Positions 1 to 8,864 of a DNA stretch of 64,000 bases are shown here, piece after piece; position 1 is the first letter of the stretch; each line of letters begins with the position of its first letter. Made by a program: the position numbers and the translations under genes. The notes under the pieces were generated by a model, which had not been told where the DNA came from, did no database searches, and saw only the letters and a program-made list of their open reading frames with translations. Source of the DNA: Ceratothoa steindachneri (taxonomy: Eukaryota; Arthropoda; Malacostraca; Isopoda; Cymothoidae); the NCBI GenBank assembly GCA_963969495.1, contig OZ018321.1:107460557-107524556 (forward strand), written 5' to 3'.

Positions 1-2
1 CT

Positions 3-311
3 ATGCCTCGAAGATGCGCACGCCAGATCAACCCTACGAATGTAGGACGCTCCATTGAAGAGTACTATCGCCGCACCATATATATCACGTACATGGATTC
101 CTTGATTCAATCTCTAGAAAGTCGCTTCGGTGATAGTAACACATCATATTTTCATATTTTTGCATTACATCCAAGAGAAAAGAAGAAAATAGAAAGAGGT
201 GAATTTAAGAACATCGTTTCATCTATCAAAGAAATATACGAAATTGAGAATCTTGTTGAAGAAGCACTAGCGTGGTATGATGTGCAAAGACATAAGGGCC
301 CACTGGATGAC

Positions 312-356
<45 letters not shown>

Positions 357-645
357 TGGGTATGATTGAGCTGTTGAAGGAGACCACTCTGTTCCCTGCT
401 GTGCCAAGGCTATCCTCATCGTACTGACTCTGCCTGAAACAACATGTACAGTGGAGAGGTCTTTTAGCACAATACGCAGGGTGAAGACCCGGTTAAGGTC
501 AACAATGACCGATCATCGTTTGTCCGGCCTTTGTGTGCTCAGTGTCCACCGTGAAAAAGTGAACAGCCAGAACACAGAGATAATGAACAGGGTTATTGAC
601 AAGTTTGGAAGAGATCCTCGACGACTCCATTTCCTGTTCACATAG
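3..645 (+). pseudogene. hAT transposase remnant (P52rIPK/THAP0-like), C-terminal half
   Basis: The translated fragment starts PRRCARQINPTNVG, followed by IEEYYRRTIYITYMDSLI, the form seen in hAT transposases annotated as 52 kDa repressor of the inhibitor of the protein kinase. A second block at about 450-645 in another frame carries the hAT C-terminal dimerisation signature ERSFSTIRRVKTRLRSTM, then LSGLCVLSVHRE and a DPRRLHFLF tail. The two blocks are separated by a (CT)n microsatellite at 314-351 and by frameshifts, so the gene is broken. The N-terminal DNA-binding part and the catalytic core lie upstream of the window or are lost. Family assignment comes from these motifs. Activity is excluded by the breaks. 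Confidence 0.75.
314..351. repeat. (CT)n microsatellite
   Basis: About 19 uninterrupted CT dinucleotides sit inside the hAT remnant. They separate its two coding blocks and make both strands look open (SLSLSL / ERERER). Confidence 0.97.
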
Positions 646-845
646 TAGTAATAATAATACTTAAATAGTGGAAAACTGAAAAGGAATGGAACAATGTCCA
701 TGGTATTTTATTAATTTTGTATTTTACATGCAATTTTTTTTTCATAAATTCTAGTCGGGCAAATGCCCCCCCTTGCGCCCTGCACTGCATATCTCCATAT
801 CCCCGCCCCCCGCCCTGCATTTTTTTCTGCGGACGCCCATGCGGA
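646..845 (+). other. Probable 3' non-coding end of the hAT remnant
   Basis: This follows the transposase stop. It ends in a C/G-rich block with a short TTCTGCGGACGCCCATG end, resembling the outer end of hAT elements of this type. I could not find the matching left end or a target-site duplication because the element starts outside the window. Confidence 0.35.
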
Positions 846-989
846 TGCTTACTTACTTTACTGAAGACGTATAGACCATAGGCCACAGATCGAAGGCTGC
901 CTACCGCTCCTCTTGTAGACATAAATCTTATCATACGCAAAGTGAAACGATTTAGAGCATGCTTACATAGCTAAGCTCACAATTTTTTT
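846..989. other. Unassigned short stretch
   Basis: No coding signature or repeat recognised between the hAT end and the first readable LINE-C codons. Confidence 0.5.
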
Positions 990-1005
990 TTAAACAAATG
1001 TTATA

Positions 1006-1135
1006 ATTTAGCATTGATATTAGTTTTCTTTATTAGTACGCAGAAAACTAAAGTTAAATCCTTAACAATTTTGGATATAACCTTAACTAACGTATCTTAT
1101 AAAATTTTTATGTCTCTCATTAGTGAAGAAATAGA
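1006..1135 (+). pseudogene. LINE-C RT, N-terminal block before the hAT insertion
   Basis: The frame encodes ...SLTILDITLTNVSYKIFMSLISEEIDR, corresponding to the fingers region just upstream of the conserved QAGFxxGR block of LINE reverse transcriptases. It is contiguous in frame with the block starting at 1707 once the inserted element and one copy of its 8 bp duplication are removed. Similarity upstream of about 1000 fades. Confidence 0.65.
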
Positions 1136-1143
1136 CAGACACC
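1136..1143. repeat. Left target-site duplication of the hAT-type insertion
   Basis: CAGACACC is repeated exactly at 1699-1706. An 8 bp duplication is the hallmark of hAT transposition. Confidence 0.9.
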
Positions 1144-1698
1144 CAGAGCTAGATTAAGGGGTGGGCCCAAGGGGCCGGGGCCTTGGGCCACCCACCAAGA
1201 GGGGCCTCCCACCAAAAATATCATGAGCATCGAGTCAGATATACTGCGTGAATTGAACTTCAGTGACATCATCAGCGACTTTGCAACACAAAAATCGAGA
1301 AGTGTCTGGACTGTAATGGTTATAGCTCCATCATTTTATCATTTGAACTATGTTTACTTGTTAGTTGTTAGTTTTACTATAATTTTTCATGAAAAATTAA
1401 ATAGTTGTAACTGAATTTCTGCGTGTAAATAGTAAGAACAACTTGTGTTCATTTTATTTCGTGTGTATGCATTACATATTATAGCATTGGAAGAATAGTC
1501 CCCGTTCAGTATTTCCTAAGTAAAAGTGTCCTATTTATATATTAATATTTAGGTTACTTATATGTGATGTATGCAATAGGGCCCCTATTGCCCCCGCCCT
1601 CCTGAAACAATCTTAGATGCGCCACTGCCCAACAGCTAACAATGGGCCCCCCCCACCAAAATCGGCCCCGGGCCACCCACATCCTAAATACGGCTCTG
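1144..1698 (+). mobile_element. Non-autonomous hAT element (555 bp)
   Basis: It is bounded by an exact 8 bp duplication. The ends are imperfect inverted repeats: CAGAGCTAGATTAAGG on the left and the complement of CAGAGCCGTATTTAGG on the right, both followed by GGCC-rich sequence. It retains a piece of ZMYM1-like transposase C-terminus around 1223-1300, ESDILRELNFSDIISDFATQ, which shows it is an internal deletion derivative of an autonomous hAT. It sits inside LINE-C and splits its reverse-transcriptase frame. Confidence 0.88.
1223..1414 (+). pseudogene. ZMYM1-like hAT transposase C-terminal scrap
   Basis: It encodes SIESDILRELNFSDIISDF followed by ATQKSR, which matches the extreme C-terminus of ZMYM1-like hAT transposases. 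All other domains are absent. The reading frame continues into unrelated residues after about 1310. It is the internal remnant of the 555 bp non-autonomous element. Confidence 0.6.
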
Positions 1699-1706
1699 CA
1701 GACACC
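1699..1706. repeat. Right target-site duplication of the hAT-type insertion
   Basis: Exact second copy of CAGACACC. LINE-C coding resumes directly after it. Confidence 0.9.
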
Positions 1707-2679
1707 TACTGCAGAACAACATCATGAAGGAGACCCAAGCAGGATTTACAAAAGGTCGAAGGATAGAAGATAATATTCTCATTTTACAATACTGCATTCA
1801 AGAAAGCTACAAAAGTAAAAAAACATTTTATGTGATCTCAGTTGACTTCAATAAGGCATTTAATTCTATCAAACGAAGTAGCTTAATAGATGCTATGATG
1901 CAATTCAGAATACACCTAAGCATTATAGAAGTAATAGCTAACATCTATCAAGATGATAAGACTATAATAAACCTTAATAAAACAAAAGTTGAAATGCCAA
2001 TAACAAATGGAATCAGACAGGGATGCACAAGCTCCACAATATTATTCAAACTAATAACTTATTTGATAATGAACGAAATTGAGAAAAGTAAAGTTGGATT
2101 TCAAAATGAAGTAATAAATATAACGAGTCTATTTTATGCAGATGATAGACTCCTTCTGACACAATCATTGGAAGATGCTATTTCCACCATCGGCATCCTC
2201 ACTGAGGCAAGTGAAAGATGTGGTCTTGCAATCAATGCATCCAAGAGCAACATAATAATTATGAACAAGAAAGATAAACCAGCTAATATAGCAGGAATTA
2301 GAGTTGTAAATGAGATAGACAATTTAGGGGTAACTATAAACGACTCAAGGAATTATTTTAAAAACTATAGAAATTCAATAATCGAAAAAGCGCACAAATT
2401 GCAGAACATTGTCTATCCAGTCATAGCTAAATGTTGTCATAAGGGGCTGATTGGCAAGACCTACTGGAAGAATGTTGCCCTTCCTGCCATCCTATATGGG
2501 ACCAATATAATTAAGATAAATGAAACAGTCATCAAGAAACTACAGAATATAGAGAATGGTGTATATAGGAAGATCCTGGGTGCCTAAAAATATGCCCCAA
2601 ATTGTACTTTGAAGGCAGAAATAGGAACATCTTTAATGGAGACAAGGATAGTAAAAGAAAAATACATGTATATTAAAAG
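1707..2679 (+). pseudogene. LINE-C reverse transcriptase domain
   Basis: This encodes an RNA-dependent DNA polymerase of a LINE. Visible motifs in order are: QAGFTKGRRIEDNI (template/primer region), VDFNKAFNSI (motif A), GIRQGCTSSTILFKL (motif B), LFYADDRLLL (motif C, YADD catalytic pair), INASKSNIII (motif D) and LGVTINDS (motif E). The thumb follows with LPAILYGTN and IENGVYRKILGA. A TAA at 2585 interrupts the frame at GA*KYAPN, after which it stays open to the mariner at 2680. It continues in frame after the mariner. The polymerase motifs are intact, but the stop and insertions make it a pseudogene. The clade is not resolved. Confidence 0.85.
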
Positions 2680-2681
2680 TA

Positions 2682-2707
2682 CGGGGGGCGGTCAATAAGT
2701 TTTGCGA
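2682..2707 (+). repeat. mariner left terminal inverted repeat
   Basis: The core GCGGTCAATAAGTTTTGC is shared with the complementary right end. The outermost six bases differ slightly between ends. Confidence 0.9.
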
Positions 2708-2860
2708 ATCGGTAGGGCAAAACAGAGGAAGGGGGGATGGCTATTTGTGGGGGTGTTAGGACAAGTTATGACAGGTCAGGACCTGCAGCCGCACGCTCCT
2801 GCCTCGTCTATTTAAGAAGTAGTAGCTGATCGCAGATCGTCAGTCACAAATTTTTCAACA

Positions 2861-3885
2861 ATGGAGAAGGTTGAGCACCGCGCAGTGATCGAACTTTTGA
2901 CCAAGTAAGGCAAAAATGCAAAAGAGATCCAGGAACGCATGGTTGCAGTGTACAGCGACACCGCCTCTTCCTATGCAACCATTGCTTGCAGGAATAGGGA
3001 GTTCCGCCATGGTCGAGAGTCCCTTGAAGATGACCCCCGTCCAGGACGCCCGTCAGACGTGACCAATGAGGACAATGTGACTTGTGTGGAGAGGATGATC
3101 ATCGAAAATCGACGGGTGAAGGTTGAAGAAATCAAGCGAGAACTTGGAATATCACATGTAAGTGTTATCAACATCATCCAAGGCAATTTGGCCATGACCA
3201 AGGTCTCTGCCCGTTGGCTCCCTAGAAACCTCACGCCATATGATCGACGTTAACGTCGTCAAAGTTCGGAGGAGCTGCTATTCCTGTACAACTAAGATCA
3301 GGTGGGATTCAAGTCATGCATAGTAACAGGTGATGAAACGTGTGTCCATCACTGGGATCCCGAAACCACCCTCGAAAGCATGGCCTGGAAGCACAGGGGT
3401 TCTCCTACCTCCATCAAGTTCCGGACCTAACCCTCAGCCGGGAAGATTATAGCGACCATCTTCTGGAATTCTGAAGGAGTGTTGATGGTAGACTATGCAC
3501 CTCGTGAAGGACCATCACAGGCCAATATTACGCCGAGGAACTGACTGGGATGAAGAAGTGCATCCGTCAGAAGCGGCGCGGCAAGTTGGCACGCGCTGTC
3601 CACAAGGCCAGAGTTGCACAAGCTGCCCTGCGTGAGTGCGGATTCGAGGAGCTCAACCATTTCCCCTACAGTCCAGATCTGCCCCCTAGTGACTACTTTT
3701 TATTCCGCCAGCTCAAGGCTGCACTGCGTGGACGCCAGTTTGGGGACGATGAAGATACCGAGCTCGCCGTCCAGGAGTGGATTGAACAGCAGTCGAGAGA
3801 TTTCTGGTTGTCGAGAATTCGAAGCCTGAGGAACAAGTGGCGCACGTGCATTGAAGTCGAGGGTAGTTATATTGAAAAACAATAA
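2861..3885 (+). pseudogene. mariner transposase, decayed
   Basis: The start codon at 2861 opens MEKVEHRAVIELLTK, followed at once by a TAA. The N-terminal helix-turn-helix region then reads on (DPRPGRPSDVTNEDNV, VEEIKRELGISHVSV). The first catalytic Asp is seen in VTGDETCVHHWDPET near 3330. The third lies in FPYSPDLPPSDYFLF near 3665-3710. The second Asp, expected in an HDN motif, is not readable: that region gives LARAVHKARVAQ. Several stops and frame changes occur between 3250 and 3550. The protein would cut and join DNA ends at TA sites in intact relatives. This copy is dead. Confidence 0.85.
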
Positions 3886-3919
3886 AACACTTTTCGTCAT
3901 ATCTCGTTTCGTATATCCG

Positions 3920-3947
3920 AATTGCAAAACTTATTGACCGCTCCTCG
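3920..3947 (-). repeat. mariner right terminal inverted repeat
   Basis: On the minus strand this reads CGAGGAGCGGTCAATAAGTT, matching the left end over the GCGGTCAATAAGTT core. Confidence 0.9.
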
Positions 3948-3949
3948 TA

Positions 3950-4473
3950 TATGGGAAGGAGAAAATGATCTTTTAAAATATACACTGGAAGATACGATAG
4001 AAAAGGACCCTAAATTTATTAAGGACCTTACAAAACTATCAAATGGCTCACAAATAAGCATTAAGGGCATTAAAAAGCAAAATAAAGAAGATATAAAACA
4101 AAAAATATATGAGTGGGACCTAAAATTGTGGAGGGAAGAAATGTCATCAAAATCAACTCTTGAAGTATACAGAACATGGAAAAAAGATATAAAAGCTGAA
4201 AATACGAGTATATATGACAACTCGTATTCATCAGTTATACTATATAAGGCAAGAACAAATACTTTGCCACTAAATGACAGAAATAGACACTCAAATAGAA
4301 ATACAATATACCCCGTTTGTAAAGAGGGGATAGAGAACCTAGGACATTTTCTATTGCATTGCCCTTCATATAACTGGTTGAGGAATGAACAACACATAAA
4401 AAAATCTGAATCTGATGATACAGCTCTTGGAAAACTGCTCTTTCAAGAAGATAAGATTGAAAGCAAAAAATAA
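3950..4473 (+). pseudogene. LINE-C C-terminal domain with zinc-knuckle-like motif
   Basis: This is the continuation of LINE-C after the mariner. The frame carries a conserved thumb/linker (KIYEWDLKLWREEM, YRTWKKDIK, SSVILYKARTNTLPLNDR). It then has a C-terminal putative metal-binding motif, CKEGIENLGHFLLHC, of the Cx(n)HxxxxC type found at the end of many LINE proteins. It ends at a TAA at 4471-4473. No RNase H domain is present. Confidence 0.78.
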
Positions 4474-4632
4474 GTCATCTACAAAGTGTGGAGATATGGA
4501 ACAACTAAAATAAAACAAAACACCTAAATATAGAACAACCAAAATAGGACAAGTGATTATGAGAACTTACCCGCAAAGGGAGTGAATGCTGCTGCAAATG
4601 GCAATACTCCCGATACTGAACTGAACTGAACC

Positions 4633-5095
4633 CATTTCATGATGTACATCAAAATGCGACAAATGCTACCAACTCCAGAAGTATCTCAGACAGAGATTTT
4701 GAATCTCCATCCCCATATGAGAGGGAGTAGAAAATACGCTTTATGCAGTTCTAGAGCGAACAAAATAAGAACAGAGTGAGGGAGAACCGTACCCCATTGT
4801 TTTCAAGAGTATCACAAGTAGGTTTTAATGGTTTAGTGGTACATAATATGTACCACCTTAATAAAAAACAGGGTTTTTTTAATATAAACAAATATTATTG
4901 CTTTGAATTTCTTTTAGAATCATTATCAATTATAAAAAATAGGTATTTTTTGTATTTGTTAAAAATTATTTTTTGCTTTCTTTCTTCAAAATTTCTTAGC
5001 CTTCAAAAGGCAATTTAACAGTGAATCATAATAAAATCTTGAAGTTTCTTTCCCACTATTTCCTCTGTTTGTACGTGGGCAGAAAATACTCATAC
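4633..5095. other. Unassigned AT-rich spacer
   Basis: No coding domain, terminal repeat or splice-linked exon recognised. A T/A-rich stretch at 4865-5000 gives a chance open frame without recognisable motifs. Confidence 0.5.
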
Positions 5096-5177
5096 TCGTA
5101 CCTATAAATATCAGTGTCACTTTTGCTGATGACACTAAATTGGCAGCCTTAGTCAAAGAAATTGAGGGTAGCTTTAA

Positions 5178-5684
5178 GTGCAGAGTGACTTAAATAAGTT
5201 ATTAGCTTGTGCTCACAAGTGGCAGATGACTTTTAACCTTAATAAATGCAAAGTTATTAACATGGGGAGAGATAATAGGGAATTTAGCTATGAAATGGAT
5301 GGACATTGGTTGAATTCAGTTGAGGATGAGAAGGACTTAGGCATAGGAGTAGATAGGTCACTGAAGTTTTCAAAGCAGTGTATTTAGGCAAAAAATAGAG
5401 CAAATAGGGTGCTAGGATACATTAAGAGGAATGTTAACTACAAGAGTAAAGAAGTTATCCTTAAACTCTACAACTCGTATGTTAGGCCACATTTAGAGTA
5501 CTGTATACAAGCATGGTCACCACATTTTAGACATGACATTAACCTGCTAGAGTCAGTACAAAGGAGGGCAACAAAAATAATACCTTCCCTGAAGCACCTT
5601 GAATATGAAGATAGACTGAGGGTATTAAATATGTTCTCATTTGAAAGAAGATGTGAGAGGGAAGATATGATTGAGCTTTTTTAA
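5178..5684 (+). pseudogene. LINE-D RT thumb region
   Basis: Two open blocks cover 5178-5387 (QSDLNKLLACAHKWQMTF to KFSKQCI) and 5409-5684 (LGYIKRNVNYKSKEVIL to EDMIELF). A single stop at 5385-5387 separates them. They correspond to the region after the YADD-type motif in CR1/L2 reverse transcriptases. The polymerase core itself is missing because the insertion is truncated. Confidence 0.8.
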
Positions 5685-6171
5685 ATCTGTTCTGGGATGG
5701 ATAAGTTCGATTTTAGCAAGTTATTTGAGTTGCAAGGTAGCAATAGGGCCAGGGGTCACCACTTAAAAATAAAAAAAAAACAGGTGCAGGTTGGATGTTA
5801 GAAAATATTTTTTCACCAATAGAGTGGTAGATTACTGGAATAGTTTGCCATCTGAGACAGTAGACAGTCTAAACTTGAATGTATTCAAACGCAGATTAGA
5901 TGATTATATGGGGAGGGAGGGCCAACTTTGGGGGGTATTCTGGACTCATTCCTGTGGATGCAGTTTTTTATTATTGTATATTACGAATGATTTGGATTTT
6001 GACGAGTCTTGATGGTCATGCTTTTTGTTTTTGACACATTCCTGTATATGGTTCGAATTGTATATTGTAGATGCATGATCTGACACAATCCTATGGATGC
6101 ATTTTGTGGGTGGGTTTTGACAGATGCGGATGATCTTCGATAGGCCCTTGTGGCTTTTGTCATCCGTGAAA

Positions 6172-6189
6172 TTATGTTATGTTATGTTA
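6172..6189 (+). repeat. LINE-D 3'-terminal TTATG repeat
   Basis: Three to four copies of the pentamer TTATG mark the end of LINE-D and support a plus-strand insertion. Confidence 0.8.
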
Positions 6190-6555
6190 CCTCCGGCGCG
6201 TATTGTAAAAAAAAGGCTAAACCCGGATAGTGGCTTTTTGGCATGTGAGCATTACACGCAATGACAGTAATGCCGCTCAATATGCGTCACTCTCTGAACC
6301 GAGGCTTGTGTGGAATGTTGAGGGGTCATATGTAATGTGAGAAAGGGAGGAGTGGTTGTGGTTAAAACGGAGATTGCTTGCTTTATGTGCGGCAAACATG
6401 AAAAGTAGTGAAGAGTTGTGGAGTCCGATCGGGGGGGAAAGGGGTGGGGGGGTAGTAGTGAAGCAGCGGGTGTGGGTGGGAGCGCGCGTTTGCGTGGAGT
6501 GTCATAATGGAATGGTTGCGCATGAATTCGTTAGCTCGAGAATTACACTGTATTT
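6190..6555. other. Unassigned G-rich stretch
   Basis: G-rich purine runs are present near 6425-6480. No conserved domain could be read here. It lies directly upstream of the LINE-E endonuclease fragment and may be its eroded 5' part. Confidence 0.4.
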
Positions 6556-6870
6556 GGGTGAAGCTGAAATTTGCAAAGAAGAAATTGCGTGGCCGTAGTG
6601 TATGGACCTCGTGTTGATAGAAGTGAGGTCGAGAAAGAGAGGTTCTGGACTAACTTAGGACGAATGGTAGGTGAAAGTGAGAATGAGGATCGGTTGATAG
6701 TTGTGGGAGATATAAGTGACGTGGAGGTCACATAATGAGAGAACTTTTGGTACACTTGAAGACAATGAACATGGAAAGAGGCTAGTTCGATCGTGTGCTG
6801 AAAGAATTTTGTACTGGCAAACACGTTATTTCAACACAGGATGCCCATAAATAACAAGGTGAACATACCT
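6556..6870 (+). pseudogene. LINE-E endonuclease fragment
   Basis: In one frame it reads VVYGPRVDRSEVEKERFW, then a block matching the LGRMVGESENEDRLIVVGDI part of AP-endonuclease-like domains of LINEs. In the next frame ERTFGTLEDNEHGKRLV leads to NTLFQHR. This corresponds to the central endonuclease region, whose catalytic GDxN has decayed to GDIS. It is fragmentary and shifted. It probably belongs with the pieces at 7430-7620 and 10620-10760. Confidence 0.6.
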
Positions 6871-6956
6871 AAGTCGCGTGCTCTCAATTATTCTGACTTA
6901 TGACCTTAAGAACTTTCAAAAACTCATTGAAAAGTAAAATGGTTACTATCCGACCG
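6871..6956. repeat. Dispersed repeat, copy 1 (internally deleted)
   Basis: It shares AAGTCGCGTGCTCTCAATTA at the left and AAATGGTTACTATCCGACC at the right with 8643-8864. It lacks about 135 bases present in the other copy. TAAGTC and GACTTA near the left end form a short inverted repeat. Confidence 0.8.
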
Positions 6957-7429
6957 ACCGATCTACGGACCGACATAGTCGCGTGCACGCGAGTACAAAT
7001 CGTTTGGGCAAAAGAGATTGGGGGTGAGGGTTAAGAGTATGAATGATCTCTAGCGACCACATCGTAGGATGTGGTCGCTAAGACACTCAAAGGCACGTCA
7101 AAAATGAGCCCTTTGTATTTTATGAAATACTAGGTTCACACGTTGAACCAAAATAACATTCGATGCAAGGGAATAAGTGCTCTAAAAAGAGCACTGTTCC
7201 CGTATAGTAAGCTCTCTTTTTGGAAACGTCCGAAAGGGCAGTGGTCAAATGACCGGATTTCTTTTGTTTTCCTAACCTGGTGGATGTGAGCAAGCAATGC
7301 AATACTAAGGTTAATTAATGAACACTACTAAAATAATAACTAGCGCGCTTACCCCACCCCACTAGATCTATACCTAGGGAAAATGTTGCGGGATGTATTA
7401 AATGTGAAAGCCCTAAAAAGGTATGAGTA
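6957..7429. other. Unassigned spacer
   Basis: No domain recognised. A short imperfect palindrome, AGCGACCACATCGTAGGATG followed by TGGTCGCT, is present at about 7052-7079. Confidence 0.4.
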
Positions 7430-7620
7430 GGACATAATATGATCACATGAGTGTGCTTTGTAAGGTTAAATTAGTTGTTACATGGATGAGAAGACGTGAG
7501 GAAGATGGGGAAGAATGGAGAATCAAAATTAAACGGTGGATAAATCAAAGAAGAGTTGGGAGTTCAGAAAAGGAAATAAATGTGAATATGGAGATAGAGC
7601 AAATGTGAAACTAATTTAAT
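7430..7620 (+). pseudogene. LINE-E endonuclease C-terminal fragment
   Basis: The translation resembles the segment between endonuclease and reverse transcriptase: a degraded DHYLV-like start, then CKVKLVVTW-like residues, followed by RREEDGEEWRIKIKRWINQR. This region normally follows the SDH motif. The match is short and the frame is imperfect. Confidence 0.4.
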
Positions 7621-7867
7621 AAAGTGATAATGGATAGTGCAATCACTGTATGTGGGTGCGCTAAAACTTAAAAGAGAAGGTAAACCGCTGAATGTTGGAA
7701 TGGCAATGTGAAATGTACATTGGAGAAAAAAAGGTTGTATTTGTAAATGATTAATAGTGCAGATAAGAATGTCGAGATACGGATGAATGCACACAGAGTG
7801 GGCAAAAAGAAAAGTGAAAAGATTGATTAAACAAATAAGAAGACAGCAAATAACGCATATGGATAGA

Positions 7868-8017
7868 AGATGAATGAGTATCCGGATGGGAGCAGGAAGA
7901 TGAATGAGGATCCAGATGGGAGCTGGAAGATGAATGAGGATCCAGATGGGAGCTGGAAGATGAATGAGGATCCGGATGGGAGCAGGGAGATGAATGAGGA
8001 TCCGGATGGGAGCAGGG
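7868..8017 (+). repeat. 30 bp minisatellite, five units
   Basis: There are five head-to-tail 30 bp units (7868, 7898, 7928, 7958, 7988) with one to four differences each. The consensus is AGATGAATGAGGATCCAGAT plus GGGAGCTGGA. The unit length is a multiple of three, so the plus strand reads MNEDPDGSWK repeatedly, but no start context, splice signals or homologous gene support a protein. Confidence 0.95.
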
Positions 8018-8027
8018 AACCATTCTC

Positions 8028-8270
8028 AGGGGCGGATTTAGGTATGGGCAATATGGGTAGTCGCCCAGGGCGCCATCTTGCTAGGAGTGACATGGGTTAC
8101 CAGGGGAGGAAAAAGGTAGGGAAAAAAGCGACCACCCAGTACCGAGGGCGTCCATCCTTTTCTATCATTGTTACTTTATTTTTGTTATTTATGGTTGTTA
8201 TTTTATATAGTTTGTGTAGTTATTTAGTATTTATCAATACATTTTTGTTGTTACACATAATATAAGCGAT
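8028..8270 (+). mobile_element. Possible hAT-derived terminal fragment
   Basis: It begins CAGGGGCGGATTTAGGTATG and continues with GTCGCCCAGGGCGCCA, which looks like the end of ZMYM1-type hAT elements (compare CAGGGCCGAATTAAG at 13653). The matching opposite end and target duplication were not found, so the extent is a guess. Confidence 0.35.
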
Positions 8271-8642
8271 GACAATTGTGTTATTATTCCAAATAGATGA
8301 ATAATATTAATAAACAAAATAATAGTTGCTCCCGAGTGAGAAACCAGGAGAAAAATGGTTGTTTGAACATTAAGGGTAAAAAGGGGAATAGTACTTCTGA
8401 GCAATTAGGTCATAAGATGGTAGTGAGATTACTTTGATGAGTTGTATAATGTAGGTGTGTAAGAGAAGCGAATGTAAATATGATTAGCTTTTGCGGATAC
8501 AAATCGCTTGTTGTATCGAGGTATGGAAGAAATAAGCATGTAAGAGGTTGTTAGGTGCTGTGAGAAGTCTTAAAAATGTAGGAAGGTACCTGGGGAAAAT
8601 TAATACAGTCACTGCGATGCTAACAAAGTCAACAGACTTATT

Positions 8643-8864
8643 AAGTCGCGTGCTCTCAATTATTCTGACTTATGACCATATGACCTTACGACCTTCAAAA
8701 CTTTCAATAATTCTTGGACTAACCTTGGAAGGACTTTGACAATTATATCATTCGAAAAAGAATATAAAACAACATAAGGGACTTAAATCTCGTTAGAATC
8801 GGCCGAATAGTTACGATGTTTTTACCAAAAATTCATTGAGAAATAAAATGGTTACTATCCGACC
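8643..8864. repeat. Dispersed repeat, copy 2 (longer form)
   Basis: It has the same ends as 6871-6956 but keeps the internal section including CGTTAGAATCGGCCGAATAG. It has no coding capacity. Confidence 0.8.

Larger units (their letters stand above)
2680..3949 (+). mobile_element. mariner-type DNA transposon with TA duplication
   Basis: The element itself is 2682-3947 (1266 bp), flanked by TA at 2680-2681 and 3948-3949. The terminal inverted repeats are recognisable: the left reads CGGGGGGCGGTCAATAAGTT and the right is the complement of CGAGGAGCGGTCAATAAGTT. Length, TA target and encoded protein all fit mariner. It is inserted into the LINE-C reading frame, and excision down to a single TA would rejoin the codons MYIKS and IWEGEN without a shift. 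Confidence 0.92.
990..4632 (+). mobile_element. LINE-C non-LTR retrotransposon, 5'-truncated, interrupted twice
   Basis: Reading starts with LDITLTNVSYKIFMSLI, continues to EEIDRHL, is interrupted at 1136-1706 by a hAT-type element, and resumes in the same frame as LLQNNIMKETQAGFTKGRR. It continues to 2679, is interrupted by a mariner at 2680-3949, and resumes in frame as IWEGENDLL until 4473. A non-coding tail follows to about 4632, ending in a short GAACT repeat. Removing both insertions with one copy of each duplication restores one continuous reading frame apart from a single TAA at 2585. It is a partial LINE of a clade I cannot assign. The endonuclease and ORF1 are missing, as expected of a 5'-truncated insertion. 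Confidence 0.8.
5096..6190 (+). mobile_element. LINE-D, CR1/L2-like non-LTR retrotransposon 3' end
   Basis: It begins abruptly inside reverse-transcriptase motif C (VTFADDTKLAA). The thumb follows in two frames: LNKLLACAHKWQMTFNLNKC, NRANRVLGYIKRNV, LYNSYVRPHLEYCIQAWSP, LESVQRRATKIIPSLKHL and YEDRLRVLNMFSFERR. It ends with FFTNRVVDYWNSLPSE. This is the standard C-terminal order of CR1/L2-type LINEs. The 3' untranslated part ends in a TTATG tandem tail at 6172-6189, a microsatellite-like 3' end typical of these clades. It is 5'-truncated and broken by stops at about 5386 and 5684. Confidence 0.85.

Noticed and set aside
3614..3829. Second open frame overlapping the mariner transposase
   Set aside because: It is an alternative frame. 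The motif-bearing frame is the one with SPDLPPSDYFLF at 3550-3885.
7868..8017. Direct-repeat array considered as CRISPR-like
   Set aside because: Units are contiguous without spacers and the window is eukaryotic. It is a minisatellite.
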